A stretch of 64,000 nucleotides of DNA from Epiperipatus broadwayi (Eukaryota; Onychophora; Udeonychophora; Euonychophora; Peripatidae). This document shows, piece after piece, positions 59,385 through 64,000 of this stretch. A program made the position numbers and the translations under genes. Below the pieces are notes generated by a model. It had not been told where the DNA came from. It searched no databases and saw nothing but the letters and a program-made list of their open reading frames with translations. How positions within the stretch are numbered: position 1 is the stretch's first letter; each line of letters opens with the position of its first letter. Where the stretch lies: contig JAQFVV010006255.1 of the NCBI GenBank assembly GCA_028023455.1, positions 1,982,001 through 2,046,000 of the forward strand, in the 5' to 3' direction.

Positions 59385-61765
59385 CAAGAGTTCTCAAACT
59401 TTTTCAGCTGCAGACTATTTTACCAAAAATTTTTAAAACCGTCGACTCTCTAGTCATTTACTTTACTTACTCAAATTAGTAAATTTGTATAGTACTCAAT
59501 ATTAAATATTTCACTAGATATCACACTTTTCATTTTAATCACTTGCAATTTATGATTGAAAAAGAGAAAAGGACTATGGATATGTCATTATCTTGTGCAA
59601 CATTTAATATTGAAACCTGCACTAATGAAAAATTAAAGCAAAAAAACATGAGCAGAGTTTTTTTTTAAAATTTTTGACATTTATGAAATAAATATGTAAA
59701 TTCAAAATAAGTATAAATATTGAAATCACTTTGTTAACATAAAAATGAAGTGAAAAAATCAACATATTCAAACAGAATAAAACATCAATACAATTACACC
59801 CAGAGATTTTAATCAGAATTATAAAAATAAGAATACCAAATAAATTAGCTTGGAAAACTGAATTTAATGAGATGGGTGCACCAGCTGATCTGTCAACAAT
59901 TTATCTATGTCTGTTTATATTAGTGAGTTGCATCCTCAAATCTCCATGTTCAGTGATATGCAATCGATGTTTGATCTGTAGCAGGTTTAAAACTATACTG
60001 AAACCTCTCTCTGCCAGATACAATGATGGAAATTCCAGCTAATATTTTTGTACAACAGTCCATAGAGCAGAATACAGAAGTGGAATATCTTGTTGCAGCC
60101 AAAACTTTTGATAACCCTGTTTGAATTGTACTTTGAGATCCTCATTTGTGCTGATGATTATCAGCTCATCTTGCAAAATTATATTTGGTTTTGCACTAGT
60201 AGTGTATGGGTTTATTATCCAGTCTGGTATTTTCAATGAGGAATATCTTCAAACTTAGATTTTAAATCTAAGTGAAGAGCCTCCAAGTGGTTGACATATA
60301 GCAAGATGTTTTTTTCTTGGGTTTGCCTATCTTAAATAAGCTGGGGAACTGTGAAAGCTCAGATCTTGCATTATTTTGCTTAAAAACATTAATCTGGCAA
60401 CAAAAGCCGATATGACCAATTTTGCTTTGATGAGATTCAAATTGTCTCCTTGCATTAAATTTGTCAAATAAGTTAATTAAATAAGCAATATCTGTTTTAC
60501 TCTTAAGTAAATTTTTTTTTCAAACTGGAAGTCTCATTTTCCAAAAACTCTAAAACAGATTGAAAAAGTGCAAAAAATCTCACCAAACATAAATCTTTTG
60601 AAAAACAGCAGACTTTAGTTTGGAGAACCAATTGATAGAAATCTTCGCATAATTGAGTGAACATTCTAGTGTTCAAAGTGAATTTTATTCATGGCTGTTA
60701 TAACAAACAGAAGCAATTGATGCAATTTGTTGCTAAGGTTCTTGGCTACTAAAGGCTGCCTATGGATTATGCAGTGAACTGCAAGCACTTCAGGTATGTG
60801 TTGTTTCAGGTAATTTATGAAATTGTGATAACAGTCAACCATAGCTGCTACTCCATCTCTCACAACAGATATATTTGGAAAATGGAATCACTTTTTTCCT
60901 GAAAAATAGCCCCATTAAATTAAAAATTGGTTCACCTCTGGTTTCAATTTCTAAAGTTCTAGCAAAAAGCAGCTTTTCATGCACTTCCTGATCTTGAATA
61001 AAGCAAATGTATGCCAGCAACAAAACTTCATTACCGGGTAATATTGACTCATCCAATTGGAGGGGAAAAAACTTTTTTTTTTTTTTTTGCAAATGATTAC
61101 ACAGTTTTCCACATTGTGACTCATTCTGTTGATGTCTTTGTACTGTGTTATTATTTCTCAAAGGAATACTTTTTATAATATCATGTGTAGGTTTGTGGTG
61201 TACAGTATTCAGTACCTCCACAATGGCCATCTCCCTATGGAGTGTGGCTGGCCAGACATTGCAATGAGTAAGGATATGTTGTACAATGCCCTTAATCCAT
61301 GATCATTTTACTTCAATGATGAAATCTATCATAGTTTTCTTCAAAATTTTATCTTTAAGTGATTGAAAGTATGATAAATTTTTTTATTTTTTTGTTAGGA
61401 TGAATTCTGTTCAAGTGATCTGCTAGTTTTGATGGATTTCATAGCTCATTGTTAAAGACTTTTTCGCATATGAGGCACATTAATAAATGTTTGTTTGATA
61501 ATGATGGAACAAATCCTAGCTTTAAATAGTCCAAGCTGTATTGTCTGCATTTCTTTTTTGGTTCAGTCATATTATTATCATAAGAAATAAAAACTTTTAT
61601 TAACAAATAATTTCTACACCTGTTGTGATAAAAAAACAAACAAACAATAAAGTATGTACTTACTTGAAACAGAAGATTTTTGTTCAAACTCAAATAAATA
61701 GTGTGTCCTCTGATTTTCTTTTTCATAGTGCTACTTCTCAATAAATAATTATATTCAAAGTTCAT
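59385..61765 (-). pseudogene. hAT transposase of the ZBED5/FAM200 type, broken
   Basis: A nearly full-length but disrupted hAT-family transposase of the kind domesticated in vertebrates as ZBED5 and FAM200. Minus strand, N to C: RQYSLDYLKLGFVPSLSNK with the MCLICEKVF zinc-finger cysteines (about 61550-61440); KSIPLRNNNTVQRH, LQLDESILPGNEVLLLAY with a catalytic-region aspartate and TRGEPIFN (61170-60920); DGVAAMVDCYHNFINYLK, HCIIHRQPLVAKNLS (60860-60730). The C-terminal dimerisation region is IPDWIINPY, FKQGYQKFWLQQDIPLLY (60235-60060) and LAERGFS near 59980. Several frameshifts separate the blocks. The left end near 59386 has a hAT-like terminal sequence, GAGTTCTCAAACTTTTTCAG. I did not find the matching right end. 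Confidence 0.85.
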
Positions 61766-62873
61766 ATCACAAATAAATACATGTCACATCAAACGAACCA
61801 ATTTATAGTATTTTATGAAAGCATGACCATACACAACACTGATAGATTCTCCTAATATTGAATATAATCCAGTCCCATTGTGAGCAAATACTGACATGCA
61901 ATGGTTTTTCAAGTCTGCACTTGCTTTGATACGTTCGATAAGACAATGCACAAACATGTTTGTGCTACACATATTTTCATGCATTCTTATATGTAACTCA
62001 TAATGACACATTTTACCTTTTCATTAGCAAGTTTGGTATGTAATGTGGTTTTATCAAAAAAGTGTTTTTTTGAATTAATTTACTTCTTAATTAGGTACCT
62101 ATTGTTATCATAGATATTTTGAAGTAACAAATAAATAGCAGTAATAAGGGTGTCTGTTGTGTATTTGCATATTTATATTATATGGATACCAGCAAAATAA
62201 ATAGCAAACAAAAATTTAATAACAACAAAAATTTAATAATGGCAGAAATTACCATAAAGGCTTATCAATGCTAACTAACATGAATTTAGCACTGACCATC
62301 TCACAGCAAAATATCGTCAACAGCTATATTGATTGCTTGGCACATAAACAAATAAAACTCTTATTTATATATATAAACCACTACTGAGTTAATCTCTCCA
62401 AACAGACTATCACTCAAGTCTGATCGATTACAAATTTAATAAATGAATATACTCAGTTCATTCTGTGTTTTCTCCTATAGAGCCCATTAAGCATATAAAA
62501 ACAAAATAAGATCTATGCAGTTTGTTTTAGTCCTTAGCTGGCTGTTGGTACCTTTAGACTCACAGTCTCTGGGATTGTTTCCCTTGGTGCATGAACCATT
62601 TGTTGATTCCTGGATAGCTTTTCACTGGCTTCTTTCAGCCCTGTTTTAACTGCAGCTCACTCCAAACAATCAGTATTAACAGTTCACAATTAAATAAGTT
62701 CATAATGAATACACAAGTAATTCCACAAAAGAAAAAATTCTGTTGCATTTTTTGTACATGCTATATATATATATATCTCACTGATTTCTGGTTTTAATTC
62801 ATGATTACTATCTTATTTCCTCAGATACCAATCAGTCCTTGTTCCCCTTTGGTATTTTTAAAATAATCTTTTT
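61766..62873. other. No gene recognised
   Basis: Region upstream of the hAT gene. The minus-strand frame 62011-61784 has normal composition (MHENMCSTNMFVHCLIERIK) but no motif I can place; it might be a leader part of the element. Otherwise AT-rich. Confidence 0.35.
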
Positions 62874-63018
62874 TGACTTTGATTGTTTTTTTTCCCCATA
62901 TGTCATAGCATCGGCCGGGATGTGAACCCACACCTGTCTGCAACCAACTACTTGCTTGCAAGGCGGGTGCGATGACCTCTCGGCTAACAATGCTTGACAA
63001 CATGACTTTGATTGTTTT
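62874..63018 (-). mobile_element. tRNA-derived retroposon (SINE-like) with target duplications
   Basis: A minus-strand tRNA-like body (62907-62994) with a short 3' tail (ATGACATATGGGG) and an A tract, lying between perfect 16-bp direct repeats TGACTTTGATTGTTTT at 62874-62889 and 63003-63018. Target-site duplications plus an A tail show insertion by LINE-driven retrotransposition. At about 110 bp it is either a very short SINE or a single retroposed tRNA pseudogene. Confidence 0.85.
62907..62994 (-). tRNA. tRNA-like pseudogene with long variable arm
   Basis: The 88-nt minus-strand sequence starts AGCATTG and ends CGATGCT, a 7-bp acceptor stem with one G-U pair. A-box-like TAGCCGAGAGGTCATCGC and B-box-like GGTTCACATCC are visible. 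The region between the anticodon and T arms is long, as in serine or leucine tRNAs. The anticodon stem (around CTTGCAA) and T stem have mismatches, so I regard it as a pseudogene or SINE head, not a working tRNA. Confidence 0.6.
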
Positions 63019-63289
63019 AAGCAATTCTTTCTTGTTAGTGAATCTCTCATCATTTATCAAGCAGGATTTCTTATTGTTTTACTCAACTCTTATCTTTTAT
63101 ATTAAATTTGTTTAACTTTCTTTTAATAGTACACTAATTAATTTTACTCTCATTCACCTTAACTTTATTTGTTAGCCATCTATTAAATATAATTCTCTAA
63201 ATATATTTTCTTTGTTATGTTGTTTACTTCTATAATTATTGGATTTAAATATAAATATTAGTACAAAACATACCACCTATCCCTATTCT
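63019..63289. other. AT-rich, no feature recognised
   Basis: A spacer between the retroposon and the Gypsy remnant. It may hold the 3' end of the Gypsy element, but no LTR is visible. Confidence 0.3.
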
Positions 63290-64000
63290 AGAAAACTTTC
63301 TGTGTAACTTTAGTAAATCTATAAACTTGTGATTTATTCGGTCTCTGCTTTTTCCACATTGGTGTGCATGCTTTGCCCTTCCACTTTGATAACCCTGGGC
63401 TTCCTACTGACTATTCATCTTCCATTGTTTTTTATTCTATTGTAGAGTGGCTTTTTTGCACATCAGTCTTTGGGAGGCACATTTTTCCTTCTGCTCCTGT
63501 TTTCATAACTTCAAAATCATGTTACTTATTTCCTAAGCCCTGACATGGTTCTCATGGTATCTATATTGCAATTCGTTTTCATTCTTAGTTAACTCAATAT
63601 GATTAGACAATATCTTTTTTATTGTTCTCTTAATCCAGGTTTTTCTTAGCATGTGTCTAATCCAGACTGCTCTTTCCACTTTGATCTTTGCATTTTGATA
63701 AGTATTATATTTATTTTGACATTTGTCCAGTGTTTTTTTGGGTGATTAAAGATAAACTTGTTCTTAATCTTCCAAGTAGGAGTTCAGCCAGTGTGACTCT
63801 GATTACTGTGCAAGGCATTGAGTATTGCCACAGCATTATTTCATGTAACGTCTTTTTTAAATTTCTGCCATTACTTTTTCTTAATGCCTTTTTTATTTGT
63901 TGTACTGCTTTCTCTGCCATACCATTTGATTTTAGATGTTATGGGAATACTAATATGGTGAATTCCATTATTACTAAAATATTTCTGCAGTATGTAACTG
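63290..64000 (-). pseudogene. Ty3/Gypsy integrase C-terminal remnant (runs off window)
   Basis: Minus strand from the window edge: YFSNNGIHHISIPITS, then after a frameshift NGMAEKAVQQIKKALRKS (about 63925-63870). This is the integrase core with its catalytic glutamate (family NGxAERxVQTxKxAL). ELLLGRLRTSL matches the PAELLxGRxLRTRL landmark. Further down: SVWIRHMLRKTWIKRT, then YRYHENHVRA near 63530, matching the integrase tail, and TGAEGKMCLPKTDVQKSHST (about 63500-63440), and SVGSPGLSKWKG after it. Stops and shifts are frequent. It is a different Gypsy lineage from the copy at 8.6 kb. The 5' part of pol lies beyond the window. Confidence 0.8.

Noticed and set aside
62907-62994. Functional tRNA gene
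   Set aside because: Mismatches in anticodon and T stems plus retroposition hallmarks (A tail, target duplications) indicate a pseudogene or SINE.
1-64000. CRISPR array, operons, bacterial promoters
   Set aside because: No regularly spaced identical repeats with unique spacers. Spliced exon and eukaryotic transposons show animal DNA.

Overview
The window is very AT-rich animal DNA with large introns and a dense layer of decayed transposable elements. The one piece of host coding sequence I can support is a 74-base exon at 29115-29188 on the plus strand. It has a splice acceptor and a donor and encodes the end of a RING-CH zinc finger that I recognise as MARCHF6 (TEB4/Doa10), an ER-membrane E3 ubiquitin ligase. 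I found no neighbouring exon on either side, so almost everything else is probably intron, more than about 29 kb upstream and 34 kb downstream. The mix of Penelope, RTE, Gypsy, Merlin, piggyBac, mariner, pogo-like and hAT sequence fits an invertebrate metazoan, but I cannot name the species from the sequence.

Layout. 1-5 kb: diffuse AT-rich repeats, then a Penelope fragment (GIY-YIG endonuclease) boxed by two matching 268-bp inverted repeats. 6-10 kb: remnants of an RTE-type LINE, a mariner transposase and a Gypsy pol gene. 10.8-13.4 kb: a TA-flanked pogo/Tigger-like element and a piggyBac transposase remnant. 15-17 kb: a Merlin (ISXO2-like) transposon with terminal inverted repeats. 18-20.3 kb: a second RTE remnant and a second pogo-like copy. 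21.6-24.2 kb: an uninterrupted 863-residue Penelope-like reverse transcriptase/endonuclease gene. 24.7-31.7 kb: a hAT MITE, three foldback structures and the MARCHF6 exon. 35.9-37.9 kb: a dead Penelope copy plus its terminal repeat. 38.9-40.2 kb: a third pogo-like copy. 41.3-44.4 kb: a tandem array of about 1.17-kb units carrying a 25-bp minisatellite. 46-53 kb: an antisense RTE remnant, duplications and another foldback. 55.7-57 kb: a Penelope remnant. 59.4-61.8 kb: a hAT transposase of the ZBED5/FAM200 type. 62.9 kb: a tRNA-derived retroposon with 16-bp target duplications. 63.3-64 kb: a Gypsy integrase remnant.

The most interesting theme is hammerhead-ribozyme-like sequence in the Penelope-type terminal repeats. 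Two foldback structures (26.5-27.4 kb and 31.06-31.67 kb) each carry a complete type I hammerhead fold in both arms. It has the catalytic core, stem II, a short self-complementary stem III and a 5-6 bp stem I. The 31-kb pair differs in stem III in a way that keeps it self-complementary. Further core-like hairpins lie beside the intact Penelope gene and in other foldbacks. No tool was run; homologies are from motif recognition by eye.
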